64,000 nucleotides of DNA, from contig CAVXVE010000027.1 in assembly GCA_963764955.1 (NCBI GenBank), positions 106,271 through 170,270 on the forward strand, written 5' to 3'. This document shows, one piece after another, positions 25,624 through 34,351 of the stretch. The translations under genes were made by a program, and so were the position numbers. The stretch's first letter is position 1. The number at the start of each line of letters is the position of its first letter. Below the pieces are notes generated by a model. The model made no database searches. It saw only the letters and a list, made by a program, of their open reading frames with translations, and had not been told where the DNA came from. This DNA comes from Roseiarcus sp963764955 (GTDB lineage Bacteria; Pseudomonadota; Alphaproteobacteria; Rhizobiales; Beijerinckiaceae).

Positions 25624-26607
25624 ATGAGTTCATTGAGCCAGGTTTCCAACCGCGTCGAAACGCCTGAGGCGGATTCGCGTGCCGACATGATCTTCGTGCC
25701 GGGGGGCGAGTTCCACATGGGATCGGACAAGCACTATCCCGAGGAGGCGCCAGTCCACCGGGTCAACGTCGACGCGTTCTGGATCGACCGCACGCCGGTG
25801 ACGAACCGCCATTTCCGCAAGTTCGTCAATGCGACGAAGCATGTCACCTTCGCCGAGATCGCGCCAAGGGCGGAGGATTACCCGGGCGCGTTGCCGCACA
25901 TGCTCAAAGCGGGATCGCTCGTCTTTTCGCCTCCGAAGGGGCCGGTCGATCTCAAAGACTGGTCGCAATGGTGGCGGTTCAAATTTGGCGCCGATTGGCG
26001 AAGGCCCTATGGGCCGCGCAGCTCGGTCAGCGGAATGGACGACCACCCCGTCGTGCATGTCGCCTATCGCGACGCCGAGGCTTACGCGCGCTGGGCGGGC
26101 AAGGAATTGCCGACCGAGGCCGAGTGGGAGTTTGCCGCGCGCGGCGGGCTTGATGGCGCGGAATACGCTTGGGGTGACGAGTTCACGCCTGGCGGCAAGC
26201 AGATGGCCAACACCTGGCAGGGCGCGTTTCCACAGCAGAACCTGAAGCAGGACGGCTTTGAGCACACATCGCCGGTCCGATCGTTTCCGCCAAACGGCTA
26301 TGGAATCTACGACATGATCGGAAATGTCTGGGAGTGGACGACCGACTTCTGGTCGACCCGTCATCCGGCGGATGCGCCCAAGGCGTGCTGCGTGCCGCAG
26401 AACCCGCGCGGCGGCCCGGAGGCGCAGAGCTACGATCCCTGCCAGCCCGAGATTCGTATTCCCCGCAAGGTGCTGAAGGGCGGCTCGCATCTATGTGCGC
26501 CGAACTATTGCCAGCGTTACCGGCCGGCCGCGCGGCACGCCGAGCCAATCGACACATCGACCAGCCACGTAGGCTTCCGCTGCATCGTGCGCGCTGCGAG
26601 GGATTGA
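25624..26607 (+). CDS. Formylglycine-generating enzyme (SUMF1/FGE family)
   Basis: The 327-residue protein matches FGE-sulfatase domains: MIFVPGGEFHMGSDKHYPEE, FWIDRTPVTNRHFRKFVNAT, HPVVHVAYRDAEAYARWAG, LPTEAEWEFAARGG, IGNVWEWTTDFWS and GFRCIVR. The copper-binding active cysteines are present as Cys291 and Cys296 in GGSHLCAPNYCQRYRPAAR, so this is a true oxidising FGE rather than a non-catalytic relative. It converts the Cys of C-x-P/A-x-R motifs to formylglycine in newly made sulfatases. The obvious client is the CTAGR arylsulfatase at 30.6 kb. ATG 25624 is chosen as start; its ribosome site is weak. Confidence 0.9.
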   Translation: MSSLSQVSNRVETPEADSRADMIFVPGGEFHMGSDKHYPEEAPVHRVNVDAFWIDRTPVTNRHFRKFVNATKHVTFAEIAPRAEDYPGALPHMLKAGSLVFSPPKGPVDLKDWSQWWRFKFGADWRRPYGPRSSVSGMDDHPVVHVAYRDAEAYARWAGKELPTEAEWEFAARGGLDGAEYAWGDEFTPGGKQMANTWQGAFPQQNLKQDGFEHTSPVRSFPPNGYGIYDMIGNVWEWTTDFWSTRHPADAPKACCVPQNPRGGPEAQSYDPCQPEIRIPRKVLKGGSHLCAPNYCQRYRPAARHAEPIDTSTSHVGFRCIVRAARD

Positions 26608-26624
26608 CGCACGATCCGCGAGAG

Positions 26625-27869
26625 TCACTTCGGCCTTTTCGCGTCGAACATGATCAGATCGTGCTCCCAGAGGCGCTGGAAATACGCGCGGCCGGTCTCC
26701 TCACTCGTCACGGCGCTTTGCAAAATCTCGCCGGCCGAACGCTCGCCGTCGATTGCCTTCAAGAGCCGCTCCTGCGCAGCGTCGATAAAAAGCGCAAGAT
26801 CTGGATACATGTGACGCGGATTGATGAGCACGGCGGAGACGCCGCGCGGCGCTCGATCCTTGACGATCAGCGTCCAGGGAAGCCGAACCGGAACGAAGCC
26901 GCGCCATAGGTCGCCCTCGAATGTTATGGGCTGGGGTTCGCGTTCGCGGTCGTCGCGGTAGGTGTTGAAACCGTGCCTGTCCATCGTCCCGCGCAAGAGC
27001 TCCATCGCTGCATGTTGCGCGCGCGAGGGAAGCGCGGTCAGACGCGCCGCGTGAGGCGTCCGTGCGATCGCTCCGCATTGCGGAAGATAGGGCGCCTGTT
27101 CATGCCAGCGCCCGAACTTGAGCCCGCACCGTTCAAGCCACTCGTAGAGCTGCGACACGGAATAGGCGCGGTCCTGGGGGTTGAGCAATGCGTCAGCGAG
27201 CGCGTCGGGCTGGGCGAAATCCTTCGCCCGTTTCAATACGCCGGCGATCGGGTGGTCCGAGGACAGCGCCTGAATCGTCTCGCTGAGATCCCGCAATTCC
27301 GCATCCCGGACGCCGATCCCCAAGAGCCGGCAGTAGTCCTGCATCATATAAACTCCGGCGCGCCCGTAAGGCGCGTAGACCATGACGTGCATGGCGCCGT
27401 CGACGGTGAGGACGTTGCGGAGCGACCTTAATCCGGCGTCCGGGTCGCTCAGGTGATGAAGCACGCCTGTACAAACAATCTGGTCGAACGTCTCGCCGAG
27501 CTCTTCAATCCGCTCGATCGCAAGACGGTGGAGACGCAAGTTTCGTATGTCATGCTTCGCTCGAAGGTCGCGGGTATGACGCAGACTCGTTTCGCTGATG
27601 TCGATTGCGGTTATGCGCGCCTCAGGCTCCATCATGGCGTGGCGGGCTGCCTGCGACGTTCCGCACCCGGCGATCAAAATTTTTCTGTCGGCGCGCGGCT
27701 TCTCCAACGGCCAGAGCAGCAGATTTTGCGCCCGGCGGCGGCGCGGATCGCGATAGAGATCAAGGCGCCGCTCGAGGCTGCTGACTGGCGCCGGATAGGG
27801 ATGCGACTCATAAAAGGCGCGGACAGCGTCTCGCGAACCGGGGGAAGTCGGGTCTTCCTCGCTCTTCAT
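26625..27869 (-). CDS. Class I SAM-dependent methyltransferase with C-terminal extension
   Basis: The 414-residue protein opens with a short helix (AVRAFYESHPYPAP) seen in tetratricopeptide- and SAM-methyltransferases. A Rossmann methyltransferase core follows: ILIAGCGTSQAARHAM (motif I), ITAIDISETSLRHTR, and VCTGVLHHLSDPDAGLRSLR as motif IV. The last 150 residues resemble a PqqD/winged-helix-like tail (ERLLKAIDGERSAGEILQSA). The substrate is unknown. It converges with FGE, with 17 bases between their stops. Confidence 0.8.
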   Translation of the reverse strand: MKSEEDPTSPGSRDAVRAFYESHPYPAPVSSLERRLDLYRDPRRRRAQNLLLWPLEKPRADRKILIAGCGTSQAARHAMMEPEARITAIDISETSLRHTRDLRAKHDIRNLRLHRLAIERIEELGETFDQIVCTGVLHHLSDPDAGLRSLRNVLTVDGAMHVMVYAPYGRAGVYMMQDYCRLLGIGVRDAELRDLSETIQALSSDHPIAGVLKRAKDFAQPDALADALLNPQDRAYSVSQLYEWLERCGLKFGRWHEQAPYLPQCGAIARTPHAARLTALPSRAQHAAMELLRGTMDRHGFNTYRDDREREPQPITFEGDLWRGFVPVRLPWTLIVKDRAPRGVSAVLINPRHMYPDLALFIDAAQERLLKAIDGERSAGEILQSAVTSEETGRAYFQRLWEHDLIMFDAKRPK

Positions 27870-28009
27870 GGATCTCGGCTCCGCTCCTTGCTGCGCGGCG
27901 CAAGCCTCAAGGATAGCATAGCGCCTGCGCTTTTCGCTCCTGGGCTCGCGGTGCGTTGCTCGGTGGAAAGGCGAGACGGCCCTGTTTATCTAGTTCTCGC
28001 TCTTGAAGA

Positions 28010-28308
28010 TCACGTCGATCGCTTGATGATCGTGATGTCTTGATCCGCCTTGCAGTAGACGATCACGTCGTGGATGTTCTGCTGCAGGCGAGGAACATTG
28101 ATGGCGTGCTTGTGGGCCAGCCCACTGTACCAGACGCGCGGCAAGTTCGCGTCCTCCTGATAGGTGTTTGCCAGCCGGCGGCAGGTGAGCTTCTGCACGT
28201 CAATATAACCCTGGTGTCCTGAAAAGCTGACAGCTCCCGTTGCGCGGACGCAATGCCGCCACTCGCAGCCGGAATCGTGACCGCCACAATCATCGTTTTG
28301 AGGTTCAT
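28010..28308 (-). pseudogene. HdeA-like periplasmic protein, frame broken between signal and mature part
   Basis: An ATG at 28308 opens a good signal peptide (MNLKTMIVAVTIPAASGGIA, ending SAQ). The mature HdeA-like sequence is in another frame: GYIDVQKLTCRRLANTYQED, WYSGLAHKHAINVPRLQQN, VIVYCKADQDITI, ending at 28010. The two Cys expected for HdeA's single disulfide are present. One base change near 28200-28235 would join the parts into a protein of about 97 residues. HdeA proteins are acid-stress chaperones of the periplasm. The family call is moderately certain. Confidence 0.5.
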
Positions 28309-28427
28309 CGTTTCTCCCTGTCCCGTGGATCCGGCTCATTCCCGCCCAAACGGGAAGCGCTCACTACGGTAATCGTGTATCCATGTTCCAATATCAGAAG
28401 CGTTATCGAGCGATGCCGGGAGGGGTG

Positions 28428-29404
28428 ATGCCGACGATCCGCCAGTTCGAGATCATTCAGGTGCTGGCGACGCATCGGCACTTTGGACGCGCCGCGAGTG
28501 CGTTGGGCATTTCGCAGCCGTCGCTGACGCGAAGCCTCAAGGAGCTTGAGAGCCGTCTCGGCGTCGTTCTGTTTGACAGGAGCGGCATCGAGCCCACGGT
28601 CTTTGGCAAGATGGCGCTTCGGTACGGTGAGCCGGTTCTGGCCAACGCCGCCGAACTGATGCGGGAAATCGATCTGGCCAAGGGGCTCGGCTCAGGCAGG
28701 CTCGTCGTTTGCGCCGCGATGTATCCGACCGACATTTCGGCGCGCAAGGCGGTCGGTCTGCTCGTCGCCCGCAATCCGGGGCTCTCGGTCGAATTGATTC
28801 AATCGGACTGGGCGCGCGCGATGGAGAAGGTTCTCAACGGCGAAGCCGACGTCGACGTCGCCGACATGGCGGCAGCCGAGACGAACGACGACCTTCAGGC
28901 GGAGCTGTGCGCAGCTCCCCCCTCCGTTTCTGTTGCGCGGCGCAGCATCCGCTCGTCAAACGCTCAACCGTAACAGTCGACGATATCATGGACTTCCCCT
29001 GGGTCGGTCCAAGCCTGCCGGAGCGCATGAGCGCTTTCCTGCGTGACGGGAAGGCGTTCGGCTTCTGGGATCATTCCAGGGGCCGCTTCGCGCCGCAAAT
29101 TCAGGTCACGACCTTCGCTGATATGCGGGAGATCGTGATCTCGGGGCGGGGTCTCAGTGCGGCGCTTCCCTCTCAGCTCAAACGCGAGCTTGCAGAAGGT
29201 CTGTGCGCGCTCCTTCCTGTCGCGCCGCCGTGGCTCACGCTCAACTATGGCTTCATCACCAAACGAGGCCGCACGCTGTCGCCGCCGGCGAGCGTCTTGA
29301 TGGATATTGTGCGCACGATCGAGCGCGACCTTGACGTCAGTCAGGACGGGGGGCCATCCTGGAGACAGGTGGCCGCGCGGGTCGACCTTGCGGAAAACGC
29401 ATGA
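28428..29404 (+). pseudogene. LysR-type transcriptional regulator, frame broken near 28908
   Basis: ATG 28428 lies directly behind GGGAGGGG. The N-terminal winged helix is clear (MPTIRQFEIIQVLATHRHFG, AASALGISQPSLTRSLKELE), then the LysR substrate domain to about residue 160. At 28905-28912 the frame is lost. In another frame the domain continues with SSPLRFCCAAQHPLVKRS, VDDIMDFPWVGPSLPERM and TLNYGFITKRGRTLSPPAS to 29404. Adding one base (GAGCTG-C-TGCGC) would restore a 325-residue regulator. It is divergent from the HdeA-like gene 119 bases away. Confidence 0.75.
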
Positions 29405-29489
29405 GCCTATAACGGCGCCGGTATTGGACGGGCTGGGCCAATTCCCCTATTCTCCCGGATGGGGCTTTGGTGGATATTGAGCATCGATT

Positions 29490-30065
29490 GTGCGCTCCCT
29501 GGCCGGAGCCCGCTTAAGTTTGTCGACGCATGACCTCTCGGAGCAAGGTCTCGCACTTTTGACAGAGCCGATATCCAAAACCCAGCTCTTGCAGGCGCGC
29601 GTAGCGGTCGTGCTCCTGATCGGACTCTTCATCCTGGGAGTCGCTTGGTATGGGGTTTCTGCCGAGAGTCTCGGCCGTCTGTGGAGAGATGTTCTTGACA
29701 GGCCAGGCGGTCCGATGACGTTCCGTTTCATTTTGCAACCGGCGATGGCGATCATCGCCGCGTCGCGCGACGGCATCCATGACGCGGGCATCGGACGCAC
29801 CCCATACTTCTGGGGGTTGCTTCATGGTGTCCACGACCCGGGAGGGCGCAGCGGACGCCTTTGGGAAGGAATCGTTTCGACCGCGAGGATCATCATTCTT
29901 GGCGTTGTGATGGACGCCCTCTACCAATGGGTGGTGTTTAAGACATTCTATCCGGTCCAGGCGGCGGTGATCGCAATTTTGCTCGCCTTTGTCCCCTATT
30001 TGCTGTTGCGTGGCCCGTTCGAACGTCTCGCGCGTCATTGGGTCCGGGCGCCGGCGTCCAACTAG
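29490..30065 (+). CDS. Uncharacterised three-to-four-pass membrane protein
   Basis: The 191-residue frame starts with a GTG; an in-frame TTG at 29559 may be the true start, because recognisable sequence begins at ISKTQLLQARVAVVLLIGLF. Hydrophobic helices surround VVLLIGLFILGVAWYGVSA, IIILGVVMDALYQWVVF and VIAILLAFVPYLLLRGPFE. Similar proteins occur beside DUF202 genes in rhizobia. It is followed 23 bases later by a DUF202 gene and then the arylsulfatase, suggesting co-transcription. No function is assigned. Confidence 0.65.
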   Translation: MRSLAGARLSLSTHDLSEQGLALLTEPISKTQLLQARVAVVLLIGLFILGVAWYGVSAESLGRLWRDVLDRPGGPMTFRFILQPAMAIIAASRDGIHDAGIGRTPYFWGLLHGVHDPGGRSGRLWEGIVSTARIIILGVVMDALYQWVVFKTFYPVQAAVIAILLAFVPYLLLRGPFERLARHWVRAPASN

Positions 30066-30088
30066 GGACACGGGTGGAGGAGCGGACG

Positions 30089-30538
30089 ATGGCGAGCCCC
30101 GATCTCAAGCTGGACGTGAACACCGAGCTCTCGTCGCGCCGCACGGGCATGTCTTTTCAGCGCACGCGCATGAGCGCCGACCGCACGCTGATGTCGGTTA
30201 TCCGCACTGCGCTGTCGTTGATCGGCTTCGGCTTCACCATCGCGCAAGTGTTTCAGAAGCTGCGCGATCAGGATATCATCACCAAGGCTGCCGCGCCGCG
30301 CAACTTCGGCCTCGCTTTGGTTGGGCTCGGCATCGTGATGCTCCTTATCGGCATCGTCTACCACGTGCAGTTCATGTTGGGGCTGCGCCACTTGCGAGAG
30401 TCGATGCGGGAGGAAGGGCTCATCCACGGCGAGACCGTCTTTCCGTTGTCGCTCACTCTGGTTACGGCGCTCGTTCTTCTCCTGATCGGCGTTGCAGCGA
30501 TCCTGAGCATGGCGTTTCACGTCGGACCGTTCGAATAA
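30089..30538 (+). CDS. DUF202 (YidH-type) inner-membrane protein
   Basis: The start at 30089 has GGAGGAG directly upstream. The 149-residue protein carries the DUF202 signature: RTGMSFQRTRMSADRTLMSV followed by a membrane helix (RTALSLIGFGFTIAQVFQKL), then two more helices (NFGLALVGLGIVMLLIGIVY; LSLTLVTALVLLLIGVAAIL). The function is unknown across the family. Position points to a unit with the membrane protein upstream and the sulfatase downstream. Confidence 0.85.
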   Translation: MASPDLKLDVNTELSSRRTGMSFQRTRMSADRTLMSVIRTALSLIGFGFTIAQVFQKLRDQDIITKAAAPRNFGLALVGLGIVMLLIGIVYHVQFMLGLRHLRESMREEGLIHGETVFPLSLTLVTALVLLLIGVAAILSMAFHVGPFE

Positions 30539-30641
30539 GGAGGCGCATGGCTCAACTTGAAGATTGATGCATTCCCGGCATCGATGCGCGGGGATCGCGG
30601 GTTCATTTGAGATTCGATTGAGATGGACAAGAGAGGAAGAA

Positions 30642-32186
30642 ATGCCCAAGTCAGACAAGCCGAACATCCTCGTCATCTGGGGCGACGACATCGGCATCGC
30701 GAACCTGAGCTGCTACACCCACGGCCTCATGGGCTACCAGACGCCCAACATCGACCGCCTCGCCAGGGAAGGCATGATGTTCACCGATTCCTACGGCGAA
30801 CAATCCTGCACCGCGGGCCGTTCGTCGTTCATCACCGGGCAGAGCGTCTATCGCACCGGCTTGTCGAAGGTCGGCATCCCGGGCGCGCCGATCGGCATGA
30901 ATGAGAAGCTCATCACCATCGCCGCCGCGCTCAAGAACCAGGGCTATGCGACCGGCCAGTTCGGCAAGAACCATCTTGGCGATCTGAACTCGATGCTGCC
31001 AACCAACCATGGTTTCGACGAGTTCTACGGCAATCTCTACCACCTCAACGCCGAGGAAGAGCCGGAAGCGGACGACTATCCCGATGAGAAGGAGTTTCCG
31101 AACTTTCACAAGACGTTCGGGCCGCGCGGCGTCATGCATTCCTTCGCGACGGATACTGACGATGCGACGGTCGAGCCGCGCTGGGGCAAGGTCGGCAAGC
31201 AGAAAATCGAGGATACCGGCCCGCTCACGAGGAAACGCATGGAGACCTGCGACGACGACTTCGTCGCGCGCGCCAAGGAATTCATGAAAAAAGCGAACGA
31301 CGCGGGCAAGCCTTTCTTCGTCTGGCTCAACACGACCCACATGCACGCCTTCACTCACACCAAGCCTGAAAACAAGGGGCAGGCCGGACGCTGGCAATCG
31401 CCCTATCACGACACGATGATCGATCATGACAAGAACGTCGGCCAGGCGCTCGACTTTCTCGACGAAGCCGGCATCGCGGACAACACGTTCGTCATGTATT
31501 CGACCGACAACGGCCCGCATATGAACTCGTGGCCGGACGGCGCGATGACGCCGTTCCGCAGCGAGAAAAACACTAACTGGGAGGGCGCGTTCCGCGTTCC
31601 GATGGTCGTGCGCTGGCCGGGTAAGATCAAGCCGGGTCAGATCTCGAACGAGATCATTCAGCACCACGACTGGTTCCCGACTTTCCTCGCCATGGCCGGG
31701 GAGCCGGACATCATCGAGAAGCTGAAAGCTGGTTATCAGGCGATCGGCCGCACCTACAAGAACCACCTCGACGCCTACAACCTCCTGCCCTATCTGACCG
31801 GGCAGGAGAAGAAGAGCCCGCGAAACTTCTTCATGTATCTCAGCGACGACGGCGACGTTTTGGGCTTGCGCTACGACAATTGGAAGGTCGTGTTCATGGA
31901 GCAGCGCTGCCCGGGCACGTTGCAGGTCTGGGCGGAGCCGTTCACCAAGCTCAGGGTGCCGAAACTGTTCAATCTTCGCACCGATCCCTTCGAGCGGGCG
32001 GATATCACTTCGAACAGCTATTACGACTGGTTCTTGCGGCGCGTCTTCATGATCTATGGCGCGCAGGCGGCGGCGTCGCAATGGGCGGCGACCTTCAAGG
32101 ACTTCCCGCCCATTCAGAAGCCCAACACTTTCACCCTCGACGACGCCTTGAAGGCGATGCACGAGACCGCCGCCGGCATGCATTGA
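30642..32186 (+). CDS. Arylsulfatase (type I, Cys-type formylglycine site)
   Basis: ATG 30642 follows GAGAGGAAG. The 514-residue protein starts PNILVIWGDDIG, with the metal-binding Asp pair at 15-16. It carries the maturation site C-T-A-G-R at residues 56-60 (EQSCTAGRSSFITGQ), and Cys56 is the residue to be oxidised to formylglycine. KNHLGDLNSMLPTNHGFDEF, TTHMHAFTH and YSTDNGPHMNSWPDGAMTPF complete the alkaline-phosphatase-fold active site. There is no signal peptide, so the mature enzyme may be cytosolic. The Cys rather than Ser requires an aerobic FGE, encoded 4 kb upstream. Confidence 0.9.
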   Translation: MPKSDKPNILVIWGDDIGIANLSCYTHGLMGYQTPNIDRLAREGMMFTDSYGEQSCTAGRSSFITGQSVYRTGLSKVGIPGAPIGMNEKLITIAAALKNQGYATGQFGKNHLGDLNSMLPTNHGFDEFYGNLYHLNAEEEPEADDYPDEKEFPNFHKTFGPRGVMHSFATDTDDATVEPRWGKVGKQKIEDTGPLTRKRMETCDDDFVARAKEFMKKANDAGKPFFVWLNTTHMHAFTHTKPENKGQAGRWQSPYHDTMIDHDKNVGQALDFLDEAGIADNTFVMYSTDNGPHMNSWPDGAMTPFRSEKNTNWEGAFRVPMVVRWPGKIKPGQISNEIIQHHDWFPTFLAMAGEPDIIEKLKAGYQAIGRTYKNHLDAYNLLPYLTGQEKKSPRNFFMYLSDDGDVLGLRYDNWKVVFMEQRCPGTLQVWAEPFTKLRVPKLFNLRTDPFERADITSNSYYDWFLRRVFMIYGAQAAASQWAATFKDFPPIQKPNTFTLDDALKAMHETAAGMH

Positions 32187-32202
32187 AGCGGACGGTCAGA
32201 GA

Positions 32203-32228
32203 GTTGGGGCGGCCTGTTCCGCCCCGAC
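32203..32228 (+). terminator. Terminator-like hairpin after the arylsulfatase gene
   Basis: GTTGGGGCGG and CCGCCCCGAC form a 10-bp GC-rich stem with a 6-base loop, beginning 17 bases after the stop. No T-run follows, so it could also be a 3' stabiliser. Confidence 0.45.
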
Positions 32229-32440
32229 TCGCTGAACGCACGATTTAAAACATGATCTACATGGATAATTTGACGACGCCAGAGTTGGGGGGATGAACTC
32301 AAAACTCGGAAATGGTGGCGCAAGCGCTTGGAATCGCTCAAAACGGGCTCGGGCGCGGTCCCGCCCCGCCTGAAGCGGCGGTGGTTTCCGGACCTCGATA
32401 AGCCCAATCGATCGGCGCGTTCCCTTATGAGCACGATGCG

Positions 32441-32821
32441 GTGAGAGACTGGCTGATCCTCGCGACCAACGTCGCCGTCGACGCGATCGACTGGCTGGCG
32501 CTGATCCTCATCGTCGTCGGCGCGGTCGAAGCCTTCCTCCAGGGCTTGTGGACGATGTTTTCCTCGGCTGACGGCCACCACGAGCGCGACGTCTGGCTCA
32601 GGCTCGGCCGCTGGCTGGTCGCCGGCCTGACGTTCCAGCTCGCCGCCGACGTTCTGGAGACCGCGGTCACCACCAGTTGGGACGAAGTCGGCCGTCTCGG
32701 CGCGATCGCGGCGATCCGCACCTTCCTCAATTATTTTCTTGAGCGCGATCTGGGCGAGATCAGAGACAGGCAGATCGCCGCAAAGAGACAGCGACCGATA
32801 GGAAGTCGCGGAACAGCTTGA
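32441..32821 (+). CDS. DUF1622 membrane protein
   Basis: The 126-residue protein begins at a GTG. It has two hydrophobic segments (LATNVAVDAIDWLALILIVV; LGRWLVAGLTFQLAADVLET) and the conserved DUF1622 ending, in which TSWDEVGRLGAIAAIRTFLN precedes FLERDL. The family is a small inner-membrane protein of unknown role. It lies 93 bases upstream of selA in the same direction, but its length and content do not link it to selenium. Confidence 0.8.
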   Translation: MRDWLILATNVAVDAIDWLALILIVVGAVEAFLQGLWTMFSSADGHHERDVWLRLGRWLVAGLTFQLAADVLETAVTTSWDEVGRLGAIAAIRTFLNYFLERDLGEIRDRQIAAKRQRPIGSRGTA

Positions 32822-32872
32822 GACTGCGAGTTGCGGCGCGTCTTTGCAGTTCCGAACTTATCTCACGAAGGG

Positions 32873-32896
32873 TGCTCCATTTTGCCCATCGGAGCA
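32873..32896 (+). promoter_or_regulatory. Hairpin in the selA leader (SECIS-like candidate)
   Basis: TGCTCC and GGAGCA pair as a 6-bp stem around a 12-base loop (ATTTTGCCCATC), ending 18 bases before the selA ATG. In E. coli a SECIS-like element in the selAB leader binds SelB and lowers selA expression. The position here is right, but no bulged U or GU-rich apical loop of the canonical kind is evident. Confidence 0.3.
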
Positions 32897-32914
32897 TGAT
32901 AGGGTTCAGAGGCA

Positions 32915-34332
32915 ATGAGCTCCGCACGTCTGCGCGATCTGCCAGCGGTTGACGCGGTCCTGAATACGCCCGCTGCCGTAATCCTCATCGAGCGATACGG
33001 TCGCGCGGCCACCACGGACGCTATTCGCGCGGCGCTCGAGCGACGCACGCGCGATGTTGCAGGCCGGAGGGCGCTTCGTCCCGGGCGCTGAGCATATTGC
33101 CGCTCAGGCTCTCGCCTGCCTTGAGAAGGAGGATCGCTCGGCGTTGCGGCCGCTGTTCAATCTCACCGGCACGGTGCTGCACACCAATCTTGGCCGCGCG
33201 ATGCTCGCTGAGGCGGCGATCGAGACGGCAGTCGCCGCTATGCGGAATGCCGTCGCGCTCGAATTCGACCTGGAAACCGGCAGACGCGGCGAGCGCGACG
33301 ACCATGTCAGATCCTTGTTGTGCTCGTTGACAGGCGCCGAAGACGCGACGGTCGTCAATAACAACGCCGCCGCCGTGCTTCTGTGCCTGAATACGCTCTC
33401 CAACGGCCGCGAGGCAGTGGTGTCGCGCGGCGAGCTCATCGAAATCGGCGGCGCCTTTCGCATGCCGGAGATCATGGCGCGCGCCGGGGCGCGGCTTGTC
33501 GAGGTCGGCACGACCAATCGCACGCACCCAAAGGACTATCTTTCGGCGCTTAATGCAGAAACCGGCGTCATTCTGAAGGTCCACACATCGAACTATCGCA
33601 TCCAGGGCTTCACCTCCGAGGTCGGAACGCGAGAGCTCTCGGCGATCGCCAGAAAGGCGCGCGTCCCGCTCCTGCATGATCTGGGATCGGGCACGCTTAT
33701 TGATCTCACGGTTTACGGGCTAAAGCGCGAGCCGACCGTGCGCGAGGCTCTGGCCGAGGGCGCCGACCTCGTCACCTTCTCCGGCGACAAGCTGCTGGGG
33801 GGACCTCAGGCGGGCTTTATCGTCGGCAAGCGTGAGCTGATCGCCGCCATCAGTCGCAATCCGATGAAGCGGGCGCTTCAGAGTCGATAAAATCCGCCTG
33901 GCGGCGATCGAGGCCACGCTCAGGCTGTATCGGGACCCAGACCGACTCGCTGAAGATCTGCCAACGTTGCGGTTCCTCGCGCGACCGCAACAGGACATCG
34001 AGGCGAGCGCGGCTCGTGTATTGCCCTATGTCACCCAGGCGGTCGGTGACGAGTTCGCGGTCGAGCTCTGCGAATGCCAAAGCCAGATCGGCTCTGGCGC
34101 GCTTCCGCTCGAGACGATCGAGAGCGCGGGTCTTTCCATCCGAGCATTGGCGCGCGGCGGCGCGATCGAGGACTTAGCGCGTAGGCTGCGAGGGTTGCCG
34201 ACGCCGGTGATCGGACGCATCGAGAAAGACCGCCTGGTGCTCGACTTCCGCTGCCTCACCGACGAACAGGCCTTCCTGTCCAATCTGGCGCATCTGCGAA
34301 ACGATGCGACGGCATCGATCCAAGCCGCCTAG
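32915..34332 (+). pseudogene. selA: L-seryl-tRNA(Sec) selenium transferase, two apparent frame breaks
   Basis: ATG 32915 opens a normal SelA N-terminus (LRDLPAVDAVLNTPAAVILI, ERYGRAATTDAIRAALE). Near 33053 one extra base moves the frame. The core then reads FNLTGTVLHTNLGRAMLAEA, NNNAAAVLLCLNTLSNGREA and HTSNYRIQGFTSEVG, with the PLP lysine in FSGDKLLGGPQAGFIVG. At about 33879 a second extra base (CTT-C-AGAGTCGAT) ends the frame; the C-terminal third (KIRLAAIEATLRLYRDPDRL...) continues in another frame to 34332. Corrected length is about 470 residues, as expected. SelA converts Ser-tRNA(Sec) to Sec-tRNA(Sec) with selenophosphate. As written it cannot be made whole. Confidence 0.85.
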
Positions 34333-34351
34333 CTTCGCCGGAAGCGCGGCC

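Noticed and set aside
30651..32183. A 510-codon minus-strand frame opposite the arylsulfatase
   Set aside because: Same explanation: the plus-strand protein has all sulfatase motifs and the antisense product has none.
25624..32186. Selenoprotein with in-frame TGA near the sel locus
   Set aside because: Frame breaks in the neighbourhood are explained by single-base shifts; no TGA codon was found in a conserved Cys position followed by a convincing SECIS hairpin.
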